This document shows positions 23,501 through 35,284 of a DNA stretch of 64,000 nucleotides, piece after piece. The notes below the pieces were generated by a model, which saw only the letters and a program-made list of their open reading frames with translations, was not told the origin of the DNA and did no database searches. The DNA lies in assembly GCA_003254885.1 (NCBI GenBank), contig QANT01002834.1, positions 19,421-83,420 of the forward strand, in the 5' to 3' direction. The stretch's first letter is position 1. Every line of letters begins with the position of its first letter. Origin of the DNA: Purshia tridentata (lineage: Eukaryota > Streptophyta > Magnoliopsida > Rosales > Rosaceae). The translations under genes and the position numbers were made by a program.

Positions 23501-24552
23501 TAGTGGAGAATGTTTTCTAAGGTATATGGAGTTTTGGGAAGAATTATATCAATGCAACCAGATGTTTTAACCATCCCAAGTATGGGAGCAACATTTGGAT
23601 GCCTCAAGGAACCAGGGCACCAATTCTCATCAAAAGAAGGTACCCCAAGCAAATTAAGGAAATTAACACTATCTCTTCCTGAAGCTTTCCCTTCAATCAA
23701 GAGACTAAGTGAGTTCAATACGTGATCTTCCAGAGACCCAGACAAAAAGTCGGAAGCAAGCTCTTCGAAAATGGTGTATGAACAAATGCCAACATGAATA
23801 ATCGGTGCCAATGCGTTGATTACCCTTGAGCAAGAAAACCTACTAGAATGGTTACAGGTAGAACTTTGTAGCAATGCTTTTGAGCTGCCATTTGATAAAC
23901 ACTGAGGCTCGTTCAATAAAGAATCCAATTTAAGTTTTGGGTCACTTTGAATTTCAGAATTGACCTCTTCACCTTGAGTTACTGTAGAAGAAGTGATCAT
24001 ATCACCATTCCCAAGATCACTGCAGCCCTCGGCATTATCCAGGATATATTCATCACTGAAAAAATAATTCAAAAACCAAAATAGTTTCTCATCCTTAACC
24101 ATATACAACAGACAAACACTGAGTATGTTCTATCAGATTATACAAAACCAATGTAATACTATTATATTATTAAAACTTTAAATTCTGAAATTGTTAGAAT
24201 ACGAACAATTAGAATGAGATTGAGCTGAGAGATAGATGAGGATCTTACACATATTTGGTCAAGCAATCATGGTCGTAAGTGGGTAGATATTTCAGTAAAA
24301 ACTGAGGAGATGAAGCAGCTTCCCCACTTGAATTAGACAACTGCAAAGACCAATAATGAATTTGAGTATTAAAGCATAGAGATCAGAGAGTGAGTGAGTG
24401 AGTGAGTGAGAGAGAGGAGGTTGGACCTGAACAACAGCAGTGGAGCCGAAAGGGAGAGCTGAATCGGAGAGTCCACAGATGAAATCGAGTTTGTCGGAGA
24501 ATTCGGACTGAATCCGACGTTCGAGACAGTCGAAGCACATTTGATGTGCCAT
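17557..24552 (-). CDS. GFS12: GFS12-type pseudokinase-BEACH-WD40 protein
   Basis: Sixteen exons join in frame to about 1,669 residues: 24427-24552, 24249-24340, 21902-24055, 21454-21781, 21155-21370, 20935-21007, 20644-20849, 20500-20562, 20195-20403, 19977-20088, 19267-19785, 18724-19034, 18399-18639, 18252-18325, 17881-18016, 17557-17706. Order of parts: N terminus MAHQMCFDCLERR; a kinase-like segment (about residues 205-330) where the catalytic HRD is replaced by HGN; a BEACH domain (about 355-580; IDWHRDFNQWWRGEISNFEY, RRWGDHTFH); a kinase C-lobe-like piece (DLFSVGCLLAELHLRRPLFD); a helical ARM/HEAT-like stretch; and C-terminal WD40 repeats ending LVGTEDGYLRICC. GFS12 is the plant relative of WDR81 and acts in endosomal and vacuolar protein transport (family knowledge). 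Exon 3 alone covers pseudokinase plus BEACH. Confidence 0.93.
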
Positions 24553-25906
24553 CGTAATTGGGCTTCTTCAGTTCAGTTCAATTCTTCTTTTCATCTATTT
24601 CGAGCTTTTGCTCTTTACCGGTTCTCACTTCTCACTTCAACGCTTTAAGTTTGATCGATAGGTGCCGTGCCAACACAACTAACTGGAAACTAGAAACACC
24701 CCCAGACACTTCAACGCTTCGTCATTTATGTACCAAGTTGTATTTACCTTCCTCTCCCTCCAAACTTCATTTTTGTTTATTTAATAAATTTTTTTTTTTT
24801 TTTTGTAGAATTGTTCTATTGTCACTTAATAAAATTACTCAACACATTTAAGTACCCAATTACTCTAAGCTTGGGAAGTCTATTTATATGGAATGAATAT
24901 CGAGCTCTATTTTACTCTAATATCATTGTATTAAAATGACAAGATAATATACTCTTTAATACTCTTCAGTCCAACACTTTCACCAACTTTTCTTTGACAG
25001 TTTAGGCACTTGTGTTTACCTTCCTCTCTTTCTAAACTTCTTTTTTATTTTCACTTTATAAATTTCTCAACACTTCAAAAGTACCCAAAACCCAAAATTC
25101 GTACGAGTAGAGAGTGAAGGAAAGAGAGGGAAGTTGAATACTTCCCTCACCTAGATCATATGAGATGGAAGAGTGAATTTTAAATTCAACTTCAAGGAGA
25201 TATCATGGTTCTATTCGACTACCATATCAAGCAAGTTTTTATGTCACTGCAGAGTTTATTGTAAGAACTTTGTATGAAAATGTTAATCGGTAGATTTTCT
25301 TTGTTACCAAAAAACAAATGACTTATCTTCTTTCCTTTGTATTTCGTTCTTTAAAAACAAATTACTCTTGATGTGCTTATCGACATGGCCAGCTGGACTA
25401 AAGGAGAGCTGGTTAGAAGAAGGGAGGAGAGAGGACATGAGAGAGGTGAGAAAAAGATGAAGGAAATTGTAAAATTTTAAATATTAACTTGTAGTTTTAA
25501 TTTTTTTTTAAATCCTCTATACTCCTTTCCTCGCCCTGCTTATCTCACTCCCCTTTATCTTGCACCTCTTAGCTATCCCTATCCATCCCTCTTTAATTAG
25601 AAAAACCGAAAACAAAAAACAAATTATAACAAATGGCTGAGGAAAAAAAAGTTAAAGAAAACAAAGGGAGACGGGGAGACGGGAAGTGCAACCTTTGACT
25701 TCTAGACACGAACGTTGACACTCAAAACACTGTATATCACAATTTTAGTCTCAAAAGTCGAATGATTGGAAAATTGAAGTAATCCAACTTGGGTCACATC
25801 TTCACAATACAAACTCACAATACACACATTTCGTCTTCTTTGGCCAAATCACAATGCACACTTTGATCCTCCAAACGTCACACAAAAAGTCATAAATAAG
25901 AAATTC
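24553..25906. other. Intergenic region, promoter of GFS12
   Basis: A CT-rich leader precedes GFS12. Two diverged direct repeats share tttaccttcctctc, tataaattt, ctcaacac and aagtaccca (about 24734-24858 and 25009-25095). No gene is seen. Confidence 0.55.
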
Positions 25907-28900
25907 TCACGCTTCACCCATGATACACTCAATTGCTTGCTTGCAAATTCCCGTCATTGTTGCCTCAGGCCCATAAACCTGCATTGAGAAAAAAAACAAA
26001 ACAAAACAAAAATAAAAAGGCATAGTCAAGCAGCTCATTGAGAAACAATGTCAGGCTTGCAGTTGGAGCCTACAAGTTAACAACAATTTGCAACTTTGCA
26101 ATCGCAAAGTCTGGAAATCAGATAATAGCAAGTCTACATATGTTATTCGCTAAAATTATTTGGGTATATAAAGTAGGTAATCAAACATCCTTTACTTCAC
26201 CCAATTAGAACTGATATAATATGTCAACCAGAATTCCATTGCATACCTCAAGAGGAACTCCAAGTTCCTCTCCCAATGCACGCATCTTTGCCAAACCAGT
26301 TTGATAGTTTGGACCACCCCTTCTCACAAAAAGATGCATTCTTGCTGCTTTTAGCTTGGATTCCTTTCATGTCACAGAAGAGAGATATAATTTGAGCATA
26401 CAAAACTACAAGAAAGAAACAAAGTGAATTTCTGAGATATGAATGTGACAGTACCTTCTCCCTGAGGGCTCTAATAATTCCATTAAATGTAGCAGCAACA
26501 TCTGTAAAATTAGCTATACCACCTCCAATTAGAAGAGCTCTTTTACGACCATCTGGATCCGCAGTTGCACACTGCAATACAAGAGAATTTTATTGCCAGC
26601 TAGTATATGCTACATGTAACAGTTGCAACTCCAGTAGTCAGAAGAAGTAAATATGTTCGTGCATGTGTGTGTGAGAGAGAGAGAGATCATATAACAAGTG
26701 CTTCTTACATCAATCACAACTCTCGCATATTGCAACACCTCTTCCTCATTTGGAGCTCCACTATACTCTGCATAATTTCCAAGTTCTGAAGCATAACCCA
26801 AATCTCCTACCTAATCCAATAAAGATACCATAATAGACCACAAGACAAGCACAAAGGTTCTCAAAATTCAGAGAAAAAGGGGGAAGAAAGAGCCATGAGT
26901 GCACATTTTCAATCAGAAATGATGCACTAAAACAGAAAATGGAGATAAAAAATTGAACAAGGTGCTGCAGGAAGAGAAAAGACATATGGTGGCAACGGAT
27001 CAAGCTTCTCACAGTATCAGCATAAATGACACTTGCACCACCTCCAGCTACCATGGTCCAGATGCGTCCTTTTGGGTTCAACACAGTGAATTTTAAGGAT
27101 GCACTTGTCTGCAATAACATGGAACCTTAGTGCGAGCAACCCATAAAAGGTATCATGAATGCTTATAGTAAATTTGAAATAGATCATAATATCTTATACA
27201 GCTAAACTTTTCATCCAAAGAATGATTAAATTTTCACCTTTTCATCCAACGAATGAATGAATGTTTCTGTAGGACTTAAAACTCTACCAAAAGGCAGCGG
27301 AAACTCCACATTACCCCATCTGAACAGTATTACACATATTTGTAAGAGGGAAAATCAAACCAAAAATAGTAATTAGAAAAAGATATAGTTAAATGATTGC
27401 AAAACATTCAACAGAAGCATACTTATTGAAGTTCTTGAAAGCAGCAGTGTCATCTAGCTCCCCCCTCATATCTAATGGATAAGGTTCATTGTTAACCAAG
27501 GTAAACGGGTTCATTTCCAGGAAGCTAAAATCCAGATCTGCAGAGGGAATCATGAATGTGAATAACCTCAGCAACATATTTAATAGATGGGATCAAGCTA
27601 ATCACAGTATTATGATGTAGTAAAGCCACCAGTTTTCTATCTTTACACATTTCATACCCTGAAATACAGCAAATACGCCCTTTATGAAATCCCCAATTAT
27701 CTCCCGGACCTGTAACAGAAGAATACATTAAGCAGAGATCCTCATAGCGCCAAAAAATTGTAATTTAGAGAATGTGTTGCAGAGAAATAAAATGCTGATA
27801 TCAGAGAGAAACGTACTAACATGACTGAAGAGAAATACACGAGAAGTATACCTAAAAAACCTGTGCCTTTATGCTATTCAATGAACAGACGTCAATCCAC
27901 AACTATATCTTAATGTTATTCCCAGTGCCAGAAGTAAATTTAAAATAGTACAGTGGTTGGTTTGGCCTTCACATTCAAAATTTCACGAGAGTCCACATTC
28001 TTGTTTAGGTCCTAATTCCTAAAGATATATGCTCATCTTATTATCATGCTGACGCATTTGCAACAACAGAGTTTCAAGCTTAACAAGGAGATGGATAAGA
28101 AAAATGTCAGGCACACGCACACCTCCAGTGGAAGAGTGGCAATCAGAGGAGCACAAGCCTCATTTGTAAATCCTAATTCCTAAAGATATATGCTCATCTT
28201 ATTATCATGCTGACGCATTTGCAACAACAGAGTTTCAAGCTTAACAAGGAGATGGATAAGAAAAATGTCAGGCACACGCACACCTCCAGTGGAAGAGTGG
28301 CAATCAGAGGAGCACAAGCCTCATTTGTAAATGACTTCTCGGTCGGAAGAAATATAGTCTTAACCTACACAATCAAAATCATATAAACAGTAATTAGCAC
28401 AAACAACCAAGCAGAACACACTATCCTGCACAACACTCAAAGAAAGCAAAATCAACAAACACAATACCTTGTCCCAGTTCTCTTCAATTTCAATACCTCC
28501 ACACTCCGAAAAGCTTATACTTGATCCGAGCCTTTCGGACACAATCGAGAGGTAAAATTCTTGATCATGAGGCACAAATGGCTCCACTATGAACGTTGAT
28601 ATAGGCGCCTTACAACCTCCCATCTCAACCTTTATTCAAAATTCAAGTCAAACTCATCAAACCAAATATCTCAAACGCCAAATTTCGAAGTCTTAGGGTT
28701 TTCAATCAACGAATGAAACTGAAATCGGAATATATTTACCTCCTTACCAAGACGCCGCTTGACAAACTCGGCAACCTGAGCCATATCCAAATTGAGCGCA
28801 ACGAGACCGCTCTTCCCGCGCTTCCCGAACAACATGTCGGGCTTCACCACCAGTCTCGTCGACGACAACCACGTCTCTTTGTTCGCCAATTCGATGAAGT

Positions 28901-29015
28901 CCGTCGACTCCGTCACCTGAGCAGAGTTGATCTGTAGGTCTATCCCTGCGATTCGTTTCAGGTGCTGTTTGAGCAGTCGCTTCGAATCGTACTCTCTGAT
29001 CTTCTTCCGAGCCAT
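25907..29015 (-). CDS. ACLA: ATP-citrate lyase subunit A
   Basis: Eleven exons (28740-29015, 28468-28629, 28284-28364, 27658-27709, 27423-27537, 27238-27319, 27013-27108, 26709-26810, 26455-26571, 26247-26363, 25907-25978) encode 423 residues, the standard plant ACLA length. Together with ACLB it forms cytosolic ATP-citrate lyase, which cleaves citrate with CoA and ATP to acetyl-CoA and oxaloacetate. The product supplies fatty-acid elongation, waxes, sterols and flavonoids. Seen: start [16 protein letters not shown], the ATP-grasp region ([30 protein letters not shown]), [18 protein letters not shown], and [20 protein letters not shown] of the citrate- and CoA-side fold, ending [15 protein letters not shown]. 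All joins are GT-AG. A 161-base tandem duplication copies part of exon 3 into the following intron. The gene is head to head with SRP19. Confidence 0.97.
28010..28331. repeat. Perfect 161-bp tandem duplication spanning part of ACLA exon 3
   Basis: Two identical adjacent copies (28010-28170, 28171-28331) begin tcctaattcctaaagatata and end gcctcatttgtaaa. The copy at 28171-28331 includes the last 48 bases of the real exon 3 and its donor. The copy at 28010-28170 carries the same 48 exon bases (28123-28170) plus donor inside intron 3 of the minus-strand gene. I see no differences, so the event is recent or an assembly artefact. Confidence 0.95.
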
Positions 29016-29940
29016 CTGAACCGTCCGATCACGCCGGAGGTGTTTGTTTGGTCGAGTCTGGTCTGGTGTGGTAGTGAAGAAGAAGAAGAAGCAGAAGAAG
29101 AATGAAAAATACGGTTGGCAGGTAGCGAGTGTACCGTGTTTGGATTAGACGCGCGTCGACAGGTCACAATCTACACGCGCCAGAGTATTAGCTAGAATGC
29201 GTCATAGGTGCATCTTCCGGCCTCGTGTCTTCACCAGACGTGGTAGTTTACATGCGTACGCGCGGAACTGTGGCGGGAAGTCCAAGGCAGATTGTGTTTT
29301 ATATGCTACTGGGCCGCCAGCCAACCCCAAATGGATCTTAATACATGGGCCTGAGAACTTTAATGGATTCACTGAGGCCCAATTAAATGAGCCTTGAACT
29401 CTGGTCGGAGAGGTACGCTCATTCTTCGCCTCTGTAGACCACGGGGACTGTCTTCTTCATTGAAGGTCCAGATTCCAGTATCAATCTCGCATATTACGAC
29501 TTGCTGTTCAAACGCCCAGATTACCTGTTTTCGGAAGTTCTGGTAAATTTCAGATCATACATTGAACTCCATTCAATGGCCCGAATTGCTTTTTTCCTCT
29601 GTTTTTTTTTTCCCCATTTTTAATTGCTATTTAGACCTGAATTAGGGTTTAAAAACACTGTATAATTCATTTCAGTGAGTAACTCCATATATGCATACCT
29701 TTTTGGACCTGAATTTACCAGAATATATGTAGAAATCTATAGTCAATGAGTATATAAATTTAGTTAGGATTGCTGAAATTATATTACTTATAGCGTTAAT
29801 TGAAAATTATGAACTTTTTCCCATTTAATTTATCAGTTTTTTTTTTTTGTTTATTCGTGTTTAGGAAGGAAAGAAATGTAATGGGTTTGTCTTGGCCTGT
29901 TGATTTATGTTTTTCTTATAGGATTTTTCTTATCTGAGAC
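29016..29940. promoter_or_regulatory. Shared upstream region of ACLA and SRP19
   Basis: Both genes are transcribed outward from this 925-base interval. On the ACLA side it is rich in GAAGAA (plus-strand view, 29076-29100). On the SRP19 side a probable leader exon ends with a gtaaat donor near 29542, and the leader intron would end just before the ATG at 29941. The leader splice is inferred. Confidence 0.5.
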
Positions 29941-30580
29941 ATGGATAGAGACAGCCCCAATATAAAGAGATGGATTGTGTTTTATCCAGTTTATATTAAC
30001 TCAAAGAAAACTGTAGCTGAAGGGAGACGAATTGGTGTTGACAAAGCATGTGAGAATCCTACTTGCGCTGAGATTGCTGATTGCTGCAGCCATCTCAAAC
30101 TCTTACATGCAATTGAGGTTTGTTGCTACTACATTTGCACCATCTTTATCCTAAGCTTTTATGGGTATTGAGTCCCAGTGGTGGGTTTGAGTTACACTAA
30201 TATATATGTTTTGTGTGTTTGGCTGTTGTAGATTGATAAGGCTTATCCACGTGATTTCATGCAAGTAGGGAGAGTGAGGGTATTGCTGAAAAAGGAAGAT
30301 GGAAGTCCATATAATCCAGCCATTGCTTCCAGTAAGGATTGCTTTATTTCTGCTGCATTTACCATTAACTTTGTAGCCTTCACTAATTACCAAACACTTC
30401 TTTGATATATACCTCTAATCTGATCATTTAACAGTGGTTAGAAATACAAGTGCTATTTTAACTGAAATGATCTTGGCATGAACCTATGAGTTTGAGTTTC
30501 TCAATAGTTATTTGCTATTTAAGAGCATGAATTTTAACAAAAGCATTTGTGAATAGTTGTCTTCCAGTGCTCTCTCTCTA

Positions 30581-30611
<31 letters not shown>

Positions 30612-31495
30612 ACTTTTATGATAATGGGCAAGCAGATAATTGTAATTTTTATGGAGACGTGTTATAAGGAATTATGTTTCAGCATCTACTCTTTTATGGC
30701 AGTAATATGATCCCTTTATGGCTTGCAAAGAGCTCCATTGAAACCGTATACATTTTCTTAATTAGCGATCCTGGTTTGAATTTTGAATCACCACCCCCCT
30801 ACCCTTCCACCCCCGGCCTCAGGTCCCCCAACCCCTTGCCCTAGTTCACATTTCGCAGGCCATTTCTTCCTGACAAAATTGGAATTTTACCTGTGGTCAC
30901 ATCATTGTAACCTGGTGTAACATAAGCATTAGCATTGGTTTATCATAATTTCTGACAAAAAGTTTTTCTGGAGTTCCATCTAGTCGCCCTCAGTTTTCAC
31001 CTTATACCATAGGTTCTGATATATCACAAGACAATACAGATGCTCGTCTCTAACTGGGGGGCAAAGGTACCCCACACCATGGGGCATAAGGGGACCAAAG
31101 CACTCTATTTCATGCCTAAACAACTAATTTTTATCATTGTCAACATTACGGTTAAGTTTAGATAAATGGACTTTGTTTTGGAAGTTGTTTCAGTGAGCAT
31201 TTGCAAGTGATCGCAAAATTAAGGACTGCCTTGAGTGTCTGATAGTCTTAATAATCCTGCGAAGGATGTCACCACATTCTTGGACTCAGCAATTTGCTCA
31301 ATTTAAGAAAAGAAAGATCTGGTTCTTGTATATTCATAATTGGTTTTATTTGACTATAATGCAGGGAAGCAGCTGATGCTCCGAGTTGCCGAGTTGGTTC
31401 CCAGACATCCTGGTAGGACTAAGAAGCAGGAGCCTGCATCCACATCAACTGCTGGTCCTTCCAAATCTGGGAAACATGGAAAGAAGAAGAGATAG
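29941..31495 (+). CDS. SRP19: Signal recognition particle 19 kDa protein
   Basis: Three exons (29941-30117, 30232-30331, 31365-31495) encode 135 residues, a normal plant SRP19 size. SRP19 binds helices 6 and 8 of the SRP RNA in the nucleolus and primes SRP54 binding, so that the particle can target secretory proteins to the ER. Seen: RWIVFYPVYINSKKTVAEGRR and GVDKACENPTCAEIADCC (the conserved RNA-binding core), YPRDFMQVGRVRVLLK, and a basic tail ending GKHGKKKR. Splice junctions are GT-AG and in frame. Intron 2 contains a CT run followed by a CA microsatellite (about 30571-30611). Confidence 0.96.
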
Positions 31496-32135
31496 CTCCA
31501 GTCTCACAAATCACCCATAACTTTTCCTTTGACGTAAAACTCTACCGGACCAAATGCATAGGCTCCCATTGATGTGGATCTTTATTTCTAATGAGTTGAA
31601 ACTTTTGTAAGCGTAGGCGTTTAATTTTATTTTTGAAATTCTATACACAACATGAACCATATTTGCTGAGGATGATTTCATTGGTTTGGTTTGAACATTT
31701 CCCTTGTAATGGAAAGTTGGAGACAATATTTTGTGTTCAGGAAAACAAGAACCACAGGAGTGACTTGATTGCCAACTCTTGACTCTGTTCGAATTGTATT
31801 GTTGGCCTTGCCATTGGTATCTCATCATGTCTTGAAAGAAAAGTTAGTCTCGGATTCTTCAAGGCTCTTCTAATGAGCTACAATCTAATATGTTGGGGAT
31901 AGAAAAGTTGGTCCTCTGATTGCCAAGCGAAAGGAATGGTCAATTGGTTAGTAACGACAAGGTTGCAAGTATATTCATCTTTGACAAAACTAGGATTTGG
32001 CATTACATTTTTCTAAAGATGATTAACTGTAAACTGTAAAATACTGTCATCACATAAAGATAACATGTTCACATAACATTAACATCTTCCTATCCAAAAT
32101 GGGTAGTTAAAAGCAGTAACAAATAGCTGGTTGCT
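31496..32135. other. Convergent intergenic region
   Basis: This holds the 3' untranslated regions of SRP19 and MED21. No further gene is seen; the minus-strand frame at 31511-31828 is antisense to the SRP19 3' end. Confidence 0.55.
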
Positions 32136-32831
32136 TTAGACGCTGTAATCCGGTTTCTTCAAGTTCAAGCAGTGATCTGCTGCTTCGCCAAACAACTCCC
32201 GGACCTCTTTCAATTCTCTCTCTGCCACCACCAAAAGTCAAAAGCACTGAATCACTGATCAAATAGTAAGCTCTAGCTAGTAATACCAGCTTAACACACA
32301 CAAAAAAAAAAGAAGGGTAAATCCAACAATGAAACAACAAAACTGAAAGGCTTGAATTTCAGCTTGATGGAACACTCAGCATTCTCTCACCTGCAGCTTC
32401 GAGTTGCTTCTCAAGCTGTTGGCCCACAGCATTATTTTCAGCTTGAAGTTGTGCAATCCTCTTCAGTTGAGCTTCTTCACCTCCCTCCGACAAAGGCAGC
32501 GCCGCAACCAATGCATCGAACTGCACAAGCAAAACATGAAATCAATTCATAAAGAAAGTAGACGACATGTCGTTGGTCCTTGAACTCAAATGCAGTTTAT
32601 ATCGGAGACCTGCTTTGCTGCTTTTACTAGATCCGCACTCATCAGTTTGGGTTGCATCGCGAAATCTGTGGCATTATTGTCTGTAGGGTTCGGAGGTGGC
32701 TCCGATTTTGACTCTGGATAATTCGGAGAGATTCGAACCGGAGGAGCATCCCTTTGCAGCGACCCAATGCTGGTGAAGGCAATCGTTGCGATTGTGTTCA
32801 CTTTCTCTTGTAATTGGCTGATTGCGTCCAT
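32136..32831 (-). CDS. MED21: Mediator complex subunit 21
   Basis: Three exons (32610-32831, 32391-32520, 32136-32221) encode 145 residues. MED21 is a small coiled-coil subunit of the Mediator middle module, which links transcription factors to RNA polymerase II; in plants it is also tied to defence responses. Seen: MDAISQLQEKVNTIATIAF, LQRDAPPVRISPNYPE, SADLVKAAKQ, FDALVAALPLSEGGEE and a heptad-rich helix (IAQLQAENNAVGQQLEKQLE) ending in LNLKKP. The layout matches Arabidopsis MED21. The start at 32831 fits the family; the in-frame ATG at 32861 would add ten unrelated residues. It is divergently arranged with the methyltransferase gene, 328 bases between start codons. Confidence 0.94.
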
Positions 32832-33159
32832 CACAGTGTCTTGAAACCTCAAACAAACCAAAAATCGAAGTCACCTAGTCACAATAGATTAGATTTAGCA
32901 GCAAGCAACATTTGAAGAAGACCCAACAAAACGACGTCGTTACGACATTGCTCCCATTTCATCCCATTCAACCGTCAACACGTGGCAGTCGTGGAAGTTG
33001 ATCGTACGCAATGACCGTTATGTCCATGTGATCGCCGTCTCATAGAGGCACGAGACGAAATGACTGCCAAATGCAAATGCCCGGCACGACATCAACGACA
33101 AACCAACAAACAGACGACAAAAAAAAACGACCAACAGTGAGACTGTGATCGAGAGAGAG
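32832..33159. promoter_or_regulatory. Bidirectional promoter, MED21 / methyltransferase
   Basis: Only 328 bases separate the two divergent start codons. The interval contains gacgtc/acgtcg cores (aaaacgacgtcgttacg near 32928-32944), cacgtgg (near 32980) and gacgaca repeats. Such bZIP-type ACGT elements are common in short plant bidirectional promoters. Function is inferred. Confidence 0.5.
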
Positions 33160-35284
33160 ATGACAATGGGAACGACGACGACGACGCAGGCGTACGGCGA
33201 GCCGTGGTACTGGGACAACCGCTACGCCAACGAATCGGGACCGTTCGATTGGTACCAAAAGTACCAATCTTTAGCTCCGCTCATAAATCTCTACGTCCCT
33301 CGCCACCCCAACCACAGCCATCGCATCCTTGTCGTTGGATGCGGAAACTCAGGTACTGCCACCTTTCCCTGCACCCGCACTCATCTGATCCCCTCACCAT
33401 CTCCTTTCTCAGATCTCCCATTATTTGACTAAAGAATTCCATTTTACAAAATGCAGCATTTAGCGAAGGGATGGCTGATGATGGCTATGAAGATGTGGTT
33501 AGCATTGACATTTCCTCTGTGGTCATCCAAGCTATGCAGAGCAAGTACTCCAATCGTCCACACCTCCAATGTATGCTGTTTATTATTAGAATTTGCTTTA
33601 TTTACTTGGCTTTTAAAATTAAAAAATATTAATTTGATCTTATATTTATTTATTCATTTATTTAGATTTGCAAATGGATGTCCGAGATATGAGTGCTTTC
33701 CAAACTTCTTCCTTTGATGCTGTTGTTGATAAAGGTACTTCATTTTTATTTTTATTTATTTTTCAATGGTTCTTATTTATATGCTGATTTGTTTCATATT
33801 ATTATATGCTTTCAGGAACTCTAGACTCTCTCTTGGTAAGTTCTGCTAATCTTGTGTAGTGGGTTGTTGCTAGTTTTATCTTTTATTTAGGCTTTTTGCT
33901 CATGCGAATTTTTGTACCTTAGTGTGGAAGTAACTCGCTACAAAATGCTACTGAGATGCTTGAGGAAGTTTGGAGGTACATTAAAACTATTAATCGCGTT
34001 AATGTATTTGTTCTAAGCTTTTGGTTTTGTTTATTTTCTTGATTTTTTCACCATATATTGAAGCAGTTAATAACAAACTATAGGGTCCTCAAGGATAAAG
34101 GAGTCTATATTCTGGTAAATGTTTCTTATTCTTTCATTCTCTGCCTATGATTTCAATATTATCTCTTCCCCTTTTTTTCGTTTAGATGAAATTATGGAAT
34201 ATGTTTTTGCATTTCGCATTTAACTAGTCTCTTAACATGCTGCTGCAGATCACATATGGAGCCCCGTTGTACCGTTTACGCTTGTTGAGAGAGTCATGCT
34301 CCTGGATGATACAACTCCATGTGATAGGTTGGTTAAAGTCATTTTTTACTTATTATTATGTTTGACAATAAATTTTTCATTTAGCATTTGTCTCTTGGTG
34401 TGTGGTTTCCAGTTTATCTGTCTCTCAGTGCATTTTTCTGTTCAAGAATTCATAAATGAAAAAGTTGTACACCATGCTTTTCTGCTTTGTCGTATTTTTA
34501 GAAGATCACATTTAGAATCACCAAAGGCTTGATTGGTGTTTTGAGTTGTGATAACAAGGTCACTGAGCTTCCCGACCTTTCTTTTTTTTGAAAGATAAAT
34601 GTATCTTAAAGCAAAAAGGAGGAAGATCAGATGCTTCAAATGTTATAATATAAGGTTTTTGACACCAGTCTGTTGCAATCAAGAAAAATAGTCTTTTACC
34701 CAAGTTCTCTTCTGCTTCACGCTCCACTTGGAACTAAATGTTGCTCATTTCAGCTCGTTTGCAAATGAAATCCATAGTACTGTCTAGCAGTCTTCTGAGG
34801 CCTTTTGAAAGTATGGTTAAGCAATATATATATACAGCTCTTGATTTACTGTCTGTTATATGCAGAGAAACTTGCCTCCGAAGATAAACCAGAACCTCCA
34901 ATATGGGAGCTGACAAATCCTATTCCATTGAATGATGATGGAAGCTTAGCGGAGGCATTGCTAGGAAACAACCCTGACGTCCATTTTATTTACATTTGTA
35001 TGAAGGTTGGTAGAAACAAATTTCCTATCTTGCACTTTAGAATATGTTTTTCAGTTGCTTATTACTAAAACTCAAAAGACATGGCTTTCAAGAATACTTT
35101 TAGGAAATCTATACATTAGTTTCTTACTTTCTTATACACCCAAGGGTAAGAGAAGTTTGGTTATTTAAGATAGGCTTAGGTGTATATTTGACTATAATTT
35201 GATTGTAAAACAGTTTATTTCCTTTCTTTTGGGCAGGACAATTCTTTAAAGCCAGGCCTTAAGCATGATCTGTCAGTTGACTGA
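33160..35284 (+). CDS. SAM-dependent methyltransferase, EEF1AKMT4-like
   Basis: Nine exons (33160-33352, 33457-33570, 33666-33734, 33816-33835, 33923-33975, 34084-34114, 34249-34327, 34866-35005, 35237-35284) join in frame to 248 residues. It is a class I seven-beta-strand methyltransferase. Seen: YGEPWYWDNRYANESGPFDWY, motif I ILVVGCGNS, the acidic SIDISSVVIQAM after strand 2, MDVRDMS, and DAVVDKGTLDSLL. These are the marks of the METTL13/EEF1AKMT4 (efm-type) group, whose members methylate lysines of translation factor eEF1A. The plant substrate is not shown by the sequence. Exon 4 is only 20 bases long. ATG at 33160 is chosen; MGTTTTTQ at 33166 is an alternative start. Confidence 0.88.

Noticed and set aside
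28123-28170. Second copy of ACLA exon 3 as a real alternative exon
   Set aside because: Lacks the original acceptor; the possible cryptic acceptor gives a frameshift and early stop, so the main model excludes it.
33145-33159. Upstream GTG start for the methyltransferase
   Set aside because: Nuclear plant genes very rarely start at GTG and an ATG with good context follows at 33160.
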